From Cunninghamella blakesleeana (Eukaryota; Mucoromycota; Mucoromycetes; Mucorales; Cunninghamellaceae): a stretch of DNA of 64,000 bases. A program made the translations under genes and the position numbers. The notes beneath the pieces are model-generated. The model was given only the letters and a program-made list of their open reading frames with translations, searched no databases and was not told where the DNA came from. The stretch's first letter is position 1, and each line of letters begins with the position of its first letter. The stretch is from positions 2,774,501 to 2,838,500 of the forward strand of contig JAFCIZ010000005.1 in assembly GCA_017871115.1 (NCBI GenBank), given 5' to 3'. Shown here piece by piece: positions 1-12,362 of the stretch.

Positions 1-490
1 CGTGCTTTCATCCTTTAATAACATGGTCAAATATAAAGAAATAATTGTATAAATACATTTACTTTTATATTTTTATGATATAAAAAAGTATTGAATATTT
101 CCAAAAAGCTTTTTTTTATTGGTGAGCAATTAAACCTTAGTTATAATTAAATTATAATGAAATAGATAGTAAATATATACATCATTACTATTATTATTAG
201 CATTACTATAGGTTATATTTACTAATACTAATACTAATTTATATACTGCATATGCTAATATATGTTTGTAACGTTATCGCATTATAATTTTTAATGATAT
301 TGTTTATTAAATAAAATTGAAAAGCTTTTTATTTTTATTATTTTAAATATACATTGGTTTTTTTAAAGTGAAAAATGAGATGAATTGAATTTTTTAATAT
401 ATATATATGTATATAAAAATGTATATACTTTTTTTTTTTAAAAAAAAAAAAAGAGGGAATAATACAGTATTTTTTAAAGTTTTAGTTTTT
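1..490. other. AT-rich intergenic sequence
   Basis: The stretch downstream of the homocitrate synthase stop codon is almost entirely A/T, with homopolymer runs and a short TA repeat near 395-425. No open frame of useful length, RNA gene or repeat with a second copy in the window was seen. It probably holds the 3' UTR and polyadenylation region of the minus-strand gene. Confidence 0.6.
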
Positions 491-1922
491 TTAGGCTAAT
501 TGATCAGGATTAACGACTTGTTCTAATACAGTTAAATGGCTTGAAGTTTTCTTTGCGTTATGATATTGACGAAGTAAGACATCAACATTTTCCAAACTAA
601 GAGGACGAATATCAGCTAATTCTTTAATTTTCTGAGTGACTTGTTTAGCATCTTCATCATTAAGATCTGTTAATTGTAATTGTTCAATTCTATTTTTAAC
701 TGCATTCCAACCTGTTAAACGATGACCAATAGAAACATATCTTGACATACCAAAATCTTGAGGATTTAAAATTTCATAAGTGGAAGGATTATTTAAAATA
801 GCTTTAGCATGGATACCAGCCTTGTGAGTGAAGGCACAATAACCAGTGATATAGTTATTAAAGGGGACAGTGACTTCAACAGCATCAGCAACAATATTTT
901 CCACATCACGAATTTTTGTTAAATTATACTTATTCATTACGTAGTCCTTATCATAGGTATAACAACGAGCTAATAATCCACCAAGGGGTGTAATTCCATT
1001 ACGTTCCCCAATACCCAAAACAGAGGTATCAATGTGGGTGGCTCCAGCTTCTAAAGCAGCATAAGCATTGGCAATTGCACAACCAGTATCATTATGGAAA
1101 TGACATTCAATATCACAACTGACTACGCTACGTAAAGTACGAACCAATTCATAGACTTGACGAGGATTAGCACATCCTACAGTATCAGCAATTCCAACAC
1201 GATTTACACCAATTTTATCTACAGCCTTATAGATACTTAATAAATCCACTAAATCAGAACGGAAGGAATCTTCAGTAGAGAATCGTACTTCCTTTCCTTG
1301 ATTCTTAATATAGGTGATTACTTCAATAGCCTTATCTGTAATATAATCCATATCTTTCCCATGAGAAAATTCTCTCAAAAAACTTGATGTACCAATTACC
1401 ACATCTACACCATCTACACCGGTTTCAATAGCTAATTTGGCATCATCCATATGACAACGCGTATGAGTTAAAATCTTGGCCTTTAATCCTAAATTAGAAA
1501 TTGTTTTACAATCGTTAAAGGATTGTTCACTGGCAGCTGGTGATGTTAATTCAAGGTAATCTACACCAATTTCATCTAATGCTTTAGCAATTTCAATTTT
1601 TTTTTCTGTATCAAAGAATGCATTGGCAAATTGTTCACCCTCTATATATATTTATGAAATAAAGGTAAAGGAATGAATATCTTTTTTATACATATATGTA
1701 TCTAGCTTTTATTTTTCTTGCTTTATATTCCCCCCCCCATTATATTATATTTCTTTATTTTATTTTATTCATTTTTTTACCTCTAAGAGTAGATTCAATA
1801 ATTTTAAACTTGGAAAGGTTAGACATAGGGTCAGGATACTTTGGCATATAAGGTGAAGTAATAGGTTCATGAGAACGATCAGTACCATTGGTGTTATTTT
1901 CTGTATCTCTAGGTGGTGCCAT
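491..1922 (-). CDS. LYS20/LYS21-like: Homocitrate synthase (lysine biosynthesis)
   Basis: Condenses 2-oxoglutarate with acetyl-CoA to homocitrate, the first committed step of the fungal alpha-aminoadipate lysine pathway. Two exons: 1922-1781 and 1641-491, split by a 139-bp intron (GTAA...TAG). The junction restores the family motif ESTLREGEQF. The protein is 430 aa, normal for the family. The HMGL-like TIM-barrel region includes [26 protein letters not shown] and the HxH-type metal motif in [10 protein letters not shown]. The LeuA-like communication region follows, with [16 protein letters not shown]. The start at 1922 gives a short disordered N-terminus before the barrel, as in Lys20/Lys21. 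There is no obvious mitochondrial presequence. Feedback inhibition by lysine is known for the family and is not visible here. Confidence 0.95.
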
Positions 1923-3131
1923 GTTTATTTATATTGTATTATATAGATAATAATGCAAGAAAGAGGAATAAAAAAAGTTTAAGAAAAAGTAAGAAAGAGA
2001 GAGAAGAGAAAGATAAAAATAAAAATCTACCAATCAAGTTTTTATAGAAAATCATTTTTTCAATTTTTTTTAGGAAGGAGGGGTAAAGATCAAAAATATA
2101 TATCAAAAAAGATAATCTTTTTAGTAATAAACCATAAAACTATAAGAATAATTATGTATCATCTTTTCCAGCCATTTTGAATCTTAACTCCATTCCCCAA
2201 TTAGGTAATAGATCTCTGATTGATTTTATTTTTTTTTTATAAAAAAGATATCGAACCCAAATTACTATATTGGTAATATTAAAATGACTGTTTATTTTAT
2301 TCAACATCCGATCCAATGGTTTTTCCCTCATGATTACTATATCAACAAAAAGAGCTACTAAATACTTTAGAGAGCTGCTGCTTAAAATAATATAATGATA
2401 ATAAAATGATGACAATTAGAAGGGTATGGTGGTTTTTATTAAAAACATTTTAACTGAATATCACTATGCTAATATATAAATAAATTGAATAAATACCCAA
2501 GTTATAATAATCAAATTCCAAAGGCGGGGTTGAGATTTAAAAAAATCATAAAAAGAAAAAAGAAAAAGAAAATACATATATGTAAAAAGCGAAAAATGCG
2601 TAAAAAAAATATAATCATCAAAATATGTTCTTAAAACTATATTTTGCTTTTTAATTTCTTTTAAAAAATAATGTTTAAATATGAATAAAAGCGTGATTTT
2701 TCTTTTAAAAAAGAATAAAATTAAAATAAATAGTCAGCTTTTTTGCATGTTATTATAATTTGTTGCATATGAAAAAAAAATTAATGTGGATGATAATGTT
2801 TAATTTTTTTTTTCAACGAATCATATTTATTTAAATCCTGCTTTGGGAATCATATGTAGCTAAAAAAAATATATATATATGTATGTACGTAGTTTTCTAT
2901 AAAATAATTACTTAAAAATTATAATAACAATAAATAATAATAATAATAAAATTAAAATAAATAAATAATAAATATCAAAAATAAGCAAACAAGTAAATAA
3001 CAATAATAGTAATAATAATAACAATTACCATAATCATTATCATAAGCAAACTAATAAATAAAGAGTATGTATTATACAAAATGAAAAAATAAAAAAGTAA
3101 TATAAATAATACAATAATATAAAAGGGGGAA
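1923..3131. other. Intergenic region, promoter side of homocitrate synthase
   Basis: This is the upstream region of the minus-strand homocitrate synthase and the downstream region of the RhoGAP gene. A CCAATCA element lies at about 2031-2037, about 110 bp upstream of the start codon, and could bind a CCAAT factor; this is only a motif match. The rest is low-complexity A/T, with a small open frame described separately. Confidence 0.4.
2152..2415 (-). CDS. Possible small ORF of 87 codons, unrecognised
   Basis: An open frame of 87 codons whose second half (starting at MREKPLDRMLNK) is not low-complexity and has a normal residue mix, ending KMAGKDDT. It has no recognised domain, signal peptide or clear membrane segment, apart from a hydrophobic N-terminal stretch. 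It sits in a gap between two minus-strand genes and could be a real short gene, an exon of something decayed, or chance. No splice partner was found. Confidence 0.2.
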   Translation of the reverse strand: MSSFYYHYIILSSSSLKYLVALFVDIVIMREKPLDRMLNKINSHFNITNIVIWVRYLFYKKKIKSIRDLLPNWGMELRFKMAGKDDT

Positions 3132-4943
3132 TCATAATACAGTGGTTTTCATTCTTGGTTGAAGGGTAGCTATCGATTTTGGTCTTCTTAGTAAAAATGG
3201 ACGTTTTTTCGTATTTTTTATACTTGAAGCATGTTGATCCATAGAAGAGAATTTCATATTGTTATTATTGTTGTTGCTGTTATTATCATTATTATTAATA
3301 GTGCTTGTCATAGAGATTTCTTTAGTATAAGAAGGAATAGGTAATGGAGGTAAAGGAGTATCTAAATAAATATTTTCATCATCTTTGGCTACACCTGATA
3401 AAATTCGTCTTCTAAACCCATGTTGCTGTTTTCTTATTATAATCACACCATATCGATCATCATCTGATAATAACTTTGTAGTAGTAGGGGTAGTAGAAGT
3501 AGAAGATGGAAGAAGAGATGAATTATCATTATCATCATCGTCGTCGTCGTCATCATCAATATGATTTAATTTTTCTTCAGGTACAGTAATAGTTGATTGA
3601 GTCCATAATAAATGTGTTCTACCTCCGCCATTGTTATTTTCAGTATTATTATTATTAGTATTATTATTAATATTACTATTATTATCTGTTTTAGTAGTAG
3701 GCATAGAATGACGTTGCCATAAGAAGGGATGTGATATATCTCTTGAAGATAGAATAGATGGGTGATGAGTAGATGATGACGACCGCCAATAATCCAGCAT
3801 AACGTCATGATGTTGGATCATTAAAGTCCAAATAGAAGTCCATTTTATATTTAATTGAATTAATTGATCCATATTTTCTTTAATTTGTTGATAGTTAGAG
3901 ATATTTATATCGTTATATGAAGATGGTGGTATTTTTTTATGATCATTGGATGATGAGTTGGTTGTTGAAGAAGAAGAAGTTGATTTTAACTGACCATAAA
4001 TATTGTTTTCTAAACCGGAACAAATAGGTGCTAAAACCACAGCCAAAGCTTCCGGATTCATACGATTTAAATGTTGATAATGCTGAACCCAAGAAGCCAC
4101 CAAGATGATATAATGTAATACATCAAAGTTTGTTTTTGGTAATTCATTTTGGATCAATCTAGCCCATTCTAACACTAATCCACGCTCTTCCTTTTTCCAA
4201 TCCTCTGTATATATGTAATAATAATAATAATAAAAAAGATAAATGCATAGATATCAATATTTATATCTACCATTTTTTCTTTTTTCCTCTTATTTTATTT
4301 TTATTATTATAATTATTCATTTACTTGTTTATTTATTTACTTACCGAATAATTGTAAAAAAGAAGAATGGGAAACAGAAGGAATAACTGGATCTGGTAGA
4401 GTCCTTAGATATTTTTTAACCAAACTTGTAATAGCATGAATATCATTATTTTTCAAATCCAAATATTTTCCATAAGTAGGAGGTTTATCAAATTCCATTT
4501 GCAATGCTTCCACTTCCACTGTAGCACCTGATAATCGAAATAAGCCTTCAATACGCAACCCTCTTTCTAAGATTTCATTGAAACATCGATTGACAGGATC
4601 AGGAACGGATAACCCGAAAGAAGTGATGGTTCCACATTGAGCTGCAAATTCTAAAGGTGCCCCAAATATACCCGTAATCATGAGTCCTGGATAAACATAT
4701 TAAAATATAAATAGAAATAAAAAAGAGAAATATTTATACCCAAGTCTTGTTTATATGTATATATGTTTTGTTTATTATTATTATGTCTGTACTTTACGTA
4801 TATATATATATTACTATCTATTTACCTTGAGACCGGTTATTATTATTGTTGTTATTAAAAAAATAGGGCTTATGGCGAAAAAAAAAAGCTAAAGGATTCT
4901 TTTGTCTTTTCTTTTCAACTGTATTCTTTTCACCATTTTTCAT
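3132..4943 (-). CDS. RhoGAP-domain protein with long low-complexity tail
   Basis: Predicted GTPase-activating protein for Rho/Rac/Cdc42 GTPases. Three exons: 4943-4826, 4686-4345 and 4204-3132, giving 510 aa. The short basic, Asn-rich N-terminus is followed by a complete RhoGAP domain at about residues 45-220. It opens FGAPLEFAAQ and carries the arginine finger in GLFRLSGAT, then LKKYLRTLPDPVIP-type sequence (here SLVKKYLRTLPDP), and NRMNPEALAVVLAPI near the end. The remaining 290 residues are Ser/Asn/Asp-rich, with an Asp run at about 3532-3562 and Asn runs, and look disordered. No SH3, PH, LIM or BAR domain is visible, so the substrate cannot be assigned. A second RhoGAP protein lies at 40-42 kb and is only distantly similar outside the domain. 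Confidence 0.88.
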
Positions 4944-5272
4944 ACCAAAATATAATTCTTATTATTATTACTATGAATTCAAAATTTAAATAATCAAAAT
5001 AAAATAAAATATGTATAAATATATTAATATATATTATATATATAATATATATGAATATATTTATATGAGCTTTATAAATATATATAATATATAGTATTCC
5101 TTTTTTTTTAATATATATTATATATATATATATAAATATATATGTAAAAAGAAGAGAAAGAAAGAAAAAAGAAAGAAAGAGAGAAAGAAAGAGAGAAAAA
5201 AAAAAAACAAATAGCCCAAAAATTAAAGTTGTTTATACATGTTACCAAATTGGAAATCAAAGGGTGCATAAC

Positions 5273-5303
<31 letters not shown>

Positions 5304-5903
5304 CACAAATTTTAAAAAAATATTCAACAACCTTATACTTTTTTTTATTTCCATTAAGAGTATAGAAAATAATAACTTTTATTACTAAGTGGTTGATTTG
5401 AAAACAACTATTCTCTTTTTTAATACATACTAAAACTTGTTTTTTTTAAAAAAAAATCAAAAAGGGACTTAAACTGTTTGAAATAAACATAATAATATTA
5501 ACAATAAATTTCATTTATACTATTGCATACAACCTTTTTTAATACTGATATTAATATACATACATATTATATTATAAACACACATTTATGCATATTATAT
5601 ATAAATATATATATATACGTATGTATGTGTATATAATATTACAATAATATGAAACATATTTAATTATAATATTGTAAAGTAAGTAATATATACTAGCATA
5701 TCAATATATTCAAATATATACTTATATATGAAACGAGGCGTAAAAAGAAAACCGGACTTTGAATTTATTTTACAAGACTTAATATTTTTTTCATAACCAT
5801 AATTTTTTCTCCACGTCTTACTTTTTTAATTTTTCTCTTTTTCTTCAGCACACTTTTTATTTTATTTTTTAAGGAGTATTACTGTTTATACAGCGCACAC
5901 ACT
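4944..5903. other. AT-rich intergenic region with AAT and GA microsatellites
   Basis: Divergent upstream region shared by the RhoGAP gene (-) and the EF-hand gene (+). It contains (ATT)n at about 5276-5302, a GAAA-rich purine stretch at 5151-5200 and several TA repeats. Minus-strand open frames here are only Asn, Ser/Phe and Tyr/Ile repeats produced by these microsatellites. No gene was seen. Confidence 0.6.
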
Positions 5904-6680
5904 ATGTTTACAAAATTATTATTATTTATTGCACTATTCTACTTTATCATCAATGTTAGAGCCGATCCAGAAAATGGTGGAGGAATAGGTCATCGTTTTG
6001 AAGAAAAAGGTCATTCCAATTATGGTTCGGATGCAACTAATAAAGAGTAAGTCTTTTTTTTTATGCAGTAAAGAGCTAGAAATAAAAAATAAAACTAAAA
6101 AAAATAGATATCCTTGATATTTATATTATATTTGTATTTATATAAAATAAATATGTAAATAAAAAATAATAAATAGGCATATTAAAGAACACTTGAAAGC
6201 TCTAGCTGGTGATACAGGCACTCCAGTAGATTTAGATGATAAAGACATGGTATATTATTTATTTGTTTTACACGATCGTAATGGAGATGGATATTTAGAT
6301 GGTCATGAATTACGTGGTGCCTTTTCTGACTTTGACGCTGAACATGAAGAAGACCCTGCCAAATATGTTTCTTTAGACGATATTACTTCTATGGTGGATC
6401 ATGTATTAGAAGAAGATGATTTAGATGGAGAGTAAGTGTTATATTGATATAAATGGGATTTATTGGAAGAAAAAGGAAAAAATATTAAATGATGGAAAAA
6501 GAAGAAGGAAAAAAAAAAAAGAAAAGTGAGCGAAATCATATATATTTTTAGTATAATAGGGTAACACATAATGCTTAATGTTTCTTTTGACTAATATTCA
6601 TTCTTTTTATTATTTCATTTAGCGGTAAAATATCTTGGGAAGAATACATGCAAAGTCAATTATATCATGGTGGTTTATAA
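5904..6680 (+). CDS. MCFD2-like secreted EF-hand protein
   Basis: Small luminal EF-hand protein related to MCFD2, which in animals pairs with the lectin LMAN1/ERGIC-53 to load cargo into COPII vesicles. Three exons: 5904-6046, 6177-6431 and 6623-6680, giving 151 aa, close to the usual MCFD2 length. An N-terminal signal peptide (MFTKLLLFIALFYF...RA) is followed by the conserved HIKEHL segment. EF-hand 1 has the loop DRNGDGYLDGHE. A second EF-hand, DDLDGDGKISWEE, is rebuilt only by the last splice junction. The ending HGGL carries no KDEL/HDEL signal, so partner-dependent ER retention is inferred. No LMAN1 homologue lies in this window. Family assignment rests on the HxxEHL plus two-EF layout. 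Confidence 0.85.
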
Positions 6681-7031
6681 AAAAAATATACTAACTAGTT
6701 AATTTAAAATGATGATGATAATAACAATAATAAATTATAATAGTAATAAAGAATAAAGATATACATATGTATATCTTTTATTTTTTTTAATATTATATTC
6801 ATATGAATCAGCTTGTTTTAATAAAACATATCAAATGTAAAAAAAAAGTTTAAAAAAAGATTTTGTTTTACCGGAAAAAGGCTGCATCGGCTTTGAATAC
6901 CGATCAATTTATTTATTTATTTGGCAGCTGCCAATGAAAAAAAAATATAAAATTTTTGTTTCGTTCCTTTTTTTTTTTTTTGCTTTCTTCTTTCTTTTAT
7001 TTTTTTTACTTTTTCATCATCTACATTTACA
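6681..7031. other. Intergenic region between EF-hand and elongase genes
   Basis: A short gap of about 350 bp on the plus strand. It holds A/T-rich sequence and a long pyrimidine tract (about 6966-7020) just upstream of the elongase start. Similar T/C tracts precede several other plus-strand starts in the window and may be a core-promoter or transcript-start feature. Confidence 0.4.
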
Positions 7032-8525
7032 ATGGAAGTATTAAAGTCTTTTAATCTTACACCTGAAACACCTTTTGGTATTCCTCTTTATCCTTATTTT
7101 GAACAAGCTTATCAAGCTGTAACTGGTCAAAAAGCTTCTGACTTTGCTTTTACTCCTGGCGTGACACCTTTTTCTACTGATAAAGAAGGTAATAGATATA
7201 GATAGATAAATAAAATAAATAAATGAAAGAATAAGAGAGAGAAAGTAAGAGTGTGTGAAAGTATATATGTGTAAATATATAATTTTTTTAACTTATTTAT
7301 TCCTCTTCTATTTATTATTACTATAGTCTATGTAAGCTGTATTACTTACTTTGTCGTTATTTTTGGTGGTCGTTTCTTGATGCAAGGTCTTCCTGCTCAA
7401 AGACTTCAATTCTTCTTCCAAATCCATAATTTATTATTAACTTTAGTTTCTGGTGCTCTTTTAGTATTAATGGTTGAACAAGTCTTACCCATCTTATATC
7501 ATCATGGCCTTCTTTATGCTATCTGTAATAATGGTGCTTGGACTCAACCTCTTGAATTATTATATTACCTTAACTATCTTGTTAAATATTGGGAATTGAT
7601 TGATACTGTTTTCCTTGTCCTTAAGAAGAAGAAACTTGGTAATATATATATAAATATAAAACCATAATAATAATCATGATGCTGATGATGATGATGATGA
7701 AAAAAAAATATCATTTTTTTTTACTATTGTTATTATTGTTTATTTATTGATTTAAAAACAACAAAAAAAAAAAAAAACAAAAAAAAAAACAAAAAAAGGG
7801 GATGGGGTAATTGTGTGTGTGAAAAGAGATAAACGCGTTTTAAAATTACTACTATTTTTTAAACTATATATGTATATACAGTAATTAAACAAATCGTTTT
7901 TTTTTATTTGATATTGATTATAGAATTCCTTCATTATTATCACCACAGTCTTACCATGGTCCTTTGTTATGTTCAATTAGGTGGTAAAACTTCTGTTGTA
8001 AGTATATCATTTTTTTTTTTGAAAAAATTTATATGGAAATATCACATGTTTTTATTTTGATGTTTTTTTATTATTATTCTCTAACTTTTTATTTACTATT
8101 TTTATTTTATTTATTTACTAACAACAAATCCACCAATCCACTTACGTACTCTTCAGTCTTGGGTACCTATTGTTTTGAATTTAACTGTCCATGTCTTGAT
8201 GTATTACTACTACTTCCGTACTGCTTCAGGTGCCAAGATCTGGTGGAAACGTTATTTAACTACTATGCAAATCATTCAATTTGTTATTGATTTATTCATT
8301 ATTTACTTCTGTACTTACACTTATTTCGCTCATACCTATTATCCTTTCTTACCTAATAAGGGATCTTGTGCTGGTACTGAAGGTTCAGCCCTCTTCGGTT
8401 GTGGTTTATTAAGTTCTTATCTCTTACTCTTCATCAACTTCTACCGTATCACTTATCAAAAGAAACAATCTCTTAAGAAGGCTGCTGCTGCTGCTGCTGC
8501 TCAACCTAAATCTAAAAAGATTTAA
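7032..8525 (+). CDS. Fatty-acid elongase (ELO family)
   Basis: ER membrane 3-ketoacyl-CoA synthase that condenses acyl-CoA with malonyl-CoA in long-chain fatty-acid elongation. Four exons: 7032-7188, 7327-7638, 7924-7997 and 8157-8525, giving 303 aa, typical for the family. Diagnostic features are YLNYLVKYWELIDTVFLVLKKK, then the histidine box HYYHH in EFLHYYHHSLT, then NLTVHVLMYYYYF and about seven hydrophobic segments. The C-terminus KSKKI fits a KxKxx ER-retrieval signal, preceded by an Ala run encoded by GCT repeats. Exon 3 is only 74 nt and carries the catalytic histidine box. Chain-length specificity (saturated, monounsaturated or very long chain) cannot be read from the sequence. Confidence 0.95.
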
Positions 8526-8858
8526 ATAGGTAGTTTATTTTTTTATATATTTCAGTTTATCATGACAACTTTCTTTTAAAAAAAGTTTTGTATCCTTTGA
8601 CATATTTTTTAATTCATTCACATATAATTATTGTTATTATTATTTTATTGTTTTTTTATACACCTTTGTACGTATAAAATTTGTTTTTCTATTTTATTTT
8701 ACTATTATTACTATATATTACTATTTAATATTACATGGTTGAAAAATAAATTAATACAAATTAAAAAAAAAAAGACTTTTAATATAAAATTAATGCTATG
8801 CAAGTTTATATACATATATATATATATATATATAATGGATGATTATTATTATTATTAT
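8526..8858. other. Convergent 3' region between elongase and PC-esterase genes
   Basis: About 330 bp of A/T-rich DNA between two convergent genes, containing a (TA)n repeat at about 8813-8834. It must hold both 3' UTRs. The plus-strand open frame across it is Tyr/Leu/Phe low-complexity and runs into the end of the minus-strand gene, so it is not called. Confidence 0.5.
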
Positions 8859-10250
8859 CTAAACTTCTATAGGAGGAGGTCCTAATTCTAAAAAGATGTT
8901 ATAAAATAACAAAGCCCAAGTATCCAAAGGACCAGGCATACAAAATCGACTACAGTCATGTTGCCCAAGATGAGCATCGGGACGTAAATCTAAACTAGTA
9001 TGCATATCCACATATACCCCACCAATATTTTCAGTAATGATTTTTGCTAATTCATTTCGATGTTGGTATTCACTCCAGCCAAAAGGTAAATGTGGTTTAT
9101 TAATGGGTTGCTTTGTAGGATGAATAGGTGCATTTGCTTCATCACAATAAGGGTGGCCAATAATGGATGATCGATATATAATTAATGCATTTGGTTGGAT
9201 TTCACGGATTTTAATAAATGACTGCGTTAACTCCTTAATAAAAGTTTCATCAGTTTCTAAAATAGGTGAACGGTTGACAAAGACGATTTTAAATGAATTT
9301 AAAGGTCTGGGACTAATAAATGGCCACTCGATGATTTGTCCTGAAGGTGATCCGTTGTTTAAATCAATTTTTTGAATGGTAGATAATACATCGTTTCTTA
9401 TATATCTTAATCTTGCCCCTTTTGGCTTTTTACATACAGAATGATCTAAAATAAATAAATAAATACATGTATATATATATAGGAGAGTGAGGATGAGGAT
9501 GATCTGCTTGTTTATTTATTTATATTTAAATCTCTATTTATTTACTTATGTATATATTTATTTACCTCTACAACTTAATTCCCCATAACAAATCGTTGGC
9601 CCATCTCTTAAAGCATCTAAAAACAAATCATGTAACTGATATTGAAGTAAATCACCAACCATTAAAGTATGCCGACCATAAATGATTTTACACCATTGAT
9701 CTGGTTGAATAGGTGTGGATAAACTTGGGCATGTCGAAGAAGGAACCCATTGATACTGTGTTGAAGGCCGTGGTATAGTTTCGTCTTTCACTTTTTTAAT
9801 CCATTGACGATCACATTGACCATAGATAGGATCTTGGTAATGAGGTAAAAGTTTCTCCAACGGGATTTTTTTTGATTGCCATGATCCTTTTTGTGTCCAA
9901 CAGTTTACTTTGGATCTAAATGATTCTATTTGCTCCTTTGTTCTTAATGCACTACCTGGTATTCCTTGTTGAATCAAATTGTTTTCATCTTTATTTGATA
10001 GCTCTTGATATGCTGTCGATGAATAAATGTTGGCAAATTGTTTTAATTCTTCAATGGTATAGTCTTCTTTTGTCCAAGCATAGGTTGTTCCATTGGTTTG
10101 AAAATTACCATGAGATTGTTGGTACCAAGGTAATTCATAACGTGATATTATGGAGGATTCTTTATAAAAATATGTATATATAGTTGCTATAATAAAGAAC
10201 CCGCCTATTAATATGATTATTCTATTTTTATGTATACGTAAGGTTGACAT
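8859..10250 (-). CDS. PC-esterase/TBL-type membrane protein, catalytic residues substituted
   Basis: Type II membrane protein of the PC-esterase/trichome-birefringence-like clan, whose active members are sugar O-acyltransferases or esterases in the Golgi. Two exons: 10250-9566 and 9445-8859, giving 423 aa. Residues 10-28 form a single membrane anchor. The GDS-like block reads MVGDLLQYQL at about residue 195, and the C-terminal block reads GQHDCSRFCMPGPLDTW at about residue 395. In active TBL proteins these blocks are GDSL and DCxHWCxPGxxDxWN. Here the nucleophile Ser is Leu and the DxxH His is Arg, so the protein may not be catalytic, or it may use another chemistry. The flanking Cys and PGxxDTW residues are intact, which argues against random decay. 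The start at 10250 places the membrane anchor correctly. Confidence 0.8.
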
Positions 10251-10900
10251 AGAAAGTAATGGGAAAGAAAAAGAGGGTTATATTGATTAATTAAAAAAAT
10301 AAAATGGTTATACAGAAAAAAAAAAGCAACAAAGAAAGAAAAATTAAAAAAAAATTAAAAATTTAAATTAATTTTAAATGTCCGCACTTTTTTTTGTGGA
10401 TCCATTTCCTCCTCTCCTTCAAATAATCATCACCCAATGCATCTATAAGTTTTCAAATTTTTTAAACTATTTAAATCATGGTACCTATTAGAAAAACACT
10501 TAACGACTTTCGCATATGATATTTATATATTCTCGTACAAAATTTTTTAAAAGCAGCTTCCCTCACGTACACCTTTTTCTTTTTATTAGTTGATTCAAGT
10601 TTTAATGCCAGCATTTATATATATGTATATATATTAAAAAAATGGTGTATATAAAATTAATAATAAACTAAATAAAGAGAACAGAGCCAAACTAGTCAAA
10701 CTCAAAGAAAACGCTATCGTGAATTGATTTGAAAAATAAATATATACTTTAATAATGATTAATAATATTTTTTTTTTATTTTACATTTACCATATTTATT
10801 TACTTTTTTTGCTCAATATCATTGGTATTAGAATTATCTATTTAATTTAGTGTTGATGTTAGTGCATTCCTTTTTTTTTTTTTTTTCATTTTATTTCCAG
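10251..10900. other. AT-rich intergenic sequence upstream of PC-esterase gene
   Basis: This holds the promoter region of the minus-strand PC-esterase gene, then low-complexity A/T sequence with a TA repeat at about 10616-10634. No gene or recognisable repeat was seen before the transposase remnant begins. Confidence 0.45.
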
Positions 10901-12010
10901 CAGATTCCTTACCAGTTAAACTTTTATTTATAAATGTTATCGCAATTTGTCATGCAAAATATTTATAAGCATATGTAGTATCATCATACCTTCATGAGTC
11001 TTTGTATACATTAAATCATCAAAAGTATCTGAGAGTAGTATTTGGTTATCATCATTAGCATCAAAGAAACCATGGTGATAAATCAATCACAAAGAGTCAG
11101 CATTATTATCAGTAACAAATAAACCATTTCAAGATAATTCAATTGTATATTCTGCATACACTTAGCAGCTCATTGATAAGTTTCTTTATTTCTTTTCACT
11201 TTTAACATACCGATCTAAAAAAATTGAATGCAAAGTTTCATTCCCAAGATTACTAACGTCAATTATATTAAATGATATTAATTTATTTTTTGTTATGCCA
11301 TAGGTAGTATCTAAAACCATAACTTTTGAAACTTACGGGCTTTATAAATAGAATATTTATGACTATGAACTATTCCTATAAATTCATTTGCCATATATTT
11401 ATTTATATCTTTCAAATGATAACAGTCATCAATAAATTTGCACTGAGTAAAAATAATAAAAAAAGTAATGTAATAATCTGTCAATTTATTTAACCATTTT
11501 TTTAATCATTTCTTTTAGTTTTTCCTTTTTTTTTTATCCCAGTTTGTTTTGAAAATCGATGTCTAACGTTAACATAATAAATGTCCCTAGCATTTATTGG
11601 AGTGATATTAGTAACTAGGCTCCCGATTACTTCGAAAGTCTTTTTCCATTGATTATGTTGAAAGTCATTAAAGCAACTTTCTGATATTGTCTAGTATTAG
11701 CTTTTCTTTTTTGGTGATAATATAGCTTATATTTACTTAAACCACACATATGTACACCCATTGAATCCGCTTTGACTGCATATCATTGCTCAATGTTTTA
11801 TTATATTCTGTTTCATACCCTAAGGTACCCAATTTAATTAAAAGATATTGATTTTTTTTTTTCAAACTATCTATTCAAGAAACAAAACTACTTCTCTCTT
11901 CACCTCTATTGATTCATTTATTGCACTTTTTTATTACTTACCCTTGCAATAATAACAAACTCGAATTCATGTGCAACTTTGTTAACGACTTCAATAAGGT
12001 CTTTAAAAAT
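10900..12010 (-). pseudogene. Decayed MULE-type transposase remnant
   Basis: No long open frame, but translated fragments in register on the minus strand match the layout of a MULE transposase (FAR1/Mutator-like). From N- to C-terminus they are: IEVVNKVAHEFEFVIIAR near 11990-11940; DMQSKRIQWVYIC near 11780-11740; an HLKDINKYMANEF segment near 11420; VMVLDTTYGITKNKLISFN near 11320-11270, resembling the first catalytic Asp block; FVTDNNADSL near 11110, resembling the second Asp block; and HHGFFDANDDNQ after it. In-frame stops and at least two frameshifts separate them, so it is non-functional. No terminal inverted repeats or target duplication could be delimited. The family call rests on the DTTYG and TDNN blocks; fragment borders are approximate. 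Confidence 0.6.
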
Positions 12011-12328
12011 CGCAATTGATGTTATTTAAATGTTTCACTGTAAAAATAAATATTTATAGTTTTGTAAAATAAATTTCAAATAATAAACATTGATAAACAA
12101 TAAGTTAAACTGCCTTTATTTATATTTTTTTAAAACATTATATACTTTCTCATTTGAAAAAAAGAAAAAAGAAAAAAAGCTGCAAAATAGGGTAATTTTT
12201 CTTTTTTTTTTTAAAGATAAAAAAAGAGCCGAAAACTGTTAAAACACTTTTGATAATTTATTTATTGTAAAAACAATGAATATTAATAGATAGCCATGAT
12301 ATGATACTATTTACTGATTTGTTTATTA

Positions 12329-12362
<34 letters not shown>

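Noticed and set aside
5108..5308. 66-codon minus-strand open frame
   Set aside because: Made of Asn, Ser/Phe and Tyr/Ile runs from microsatellites; no coding character.
8033..8885. Plus-strand open frames of 84-85 codons
   Set aside because: The first overlaps the last elongase intron and exon in the wrong frame; the second is Tyr/Leu/Phe low-complexity in the shared 3' region.
9920..10183. Plus-strand 87-codon frame inside the PC-esterase gene
   Set aside because: Shadow of the minus-strand exon, which has clear domain motifs and matching splice sites.
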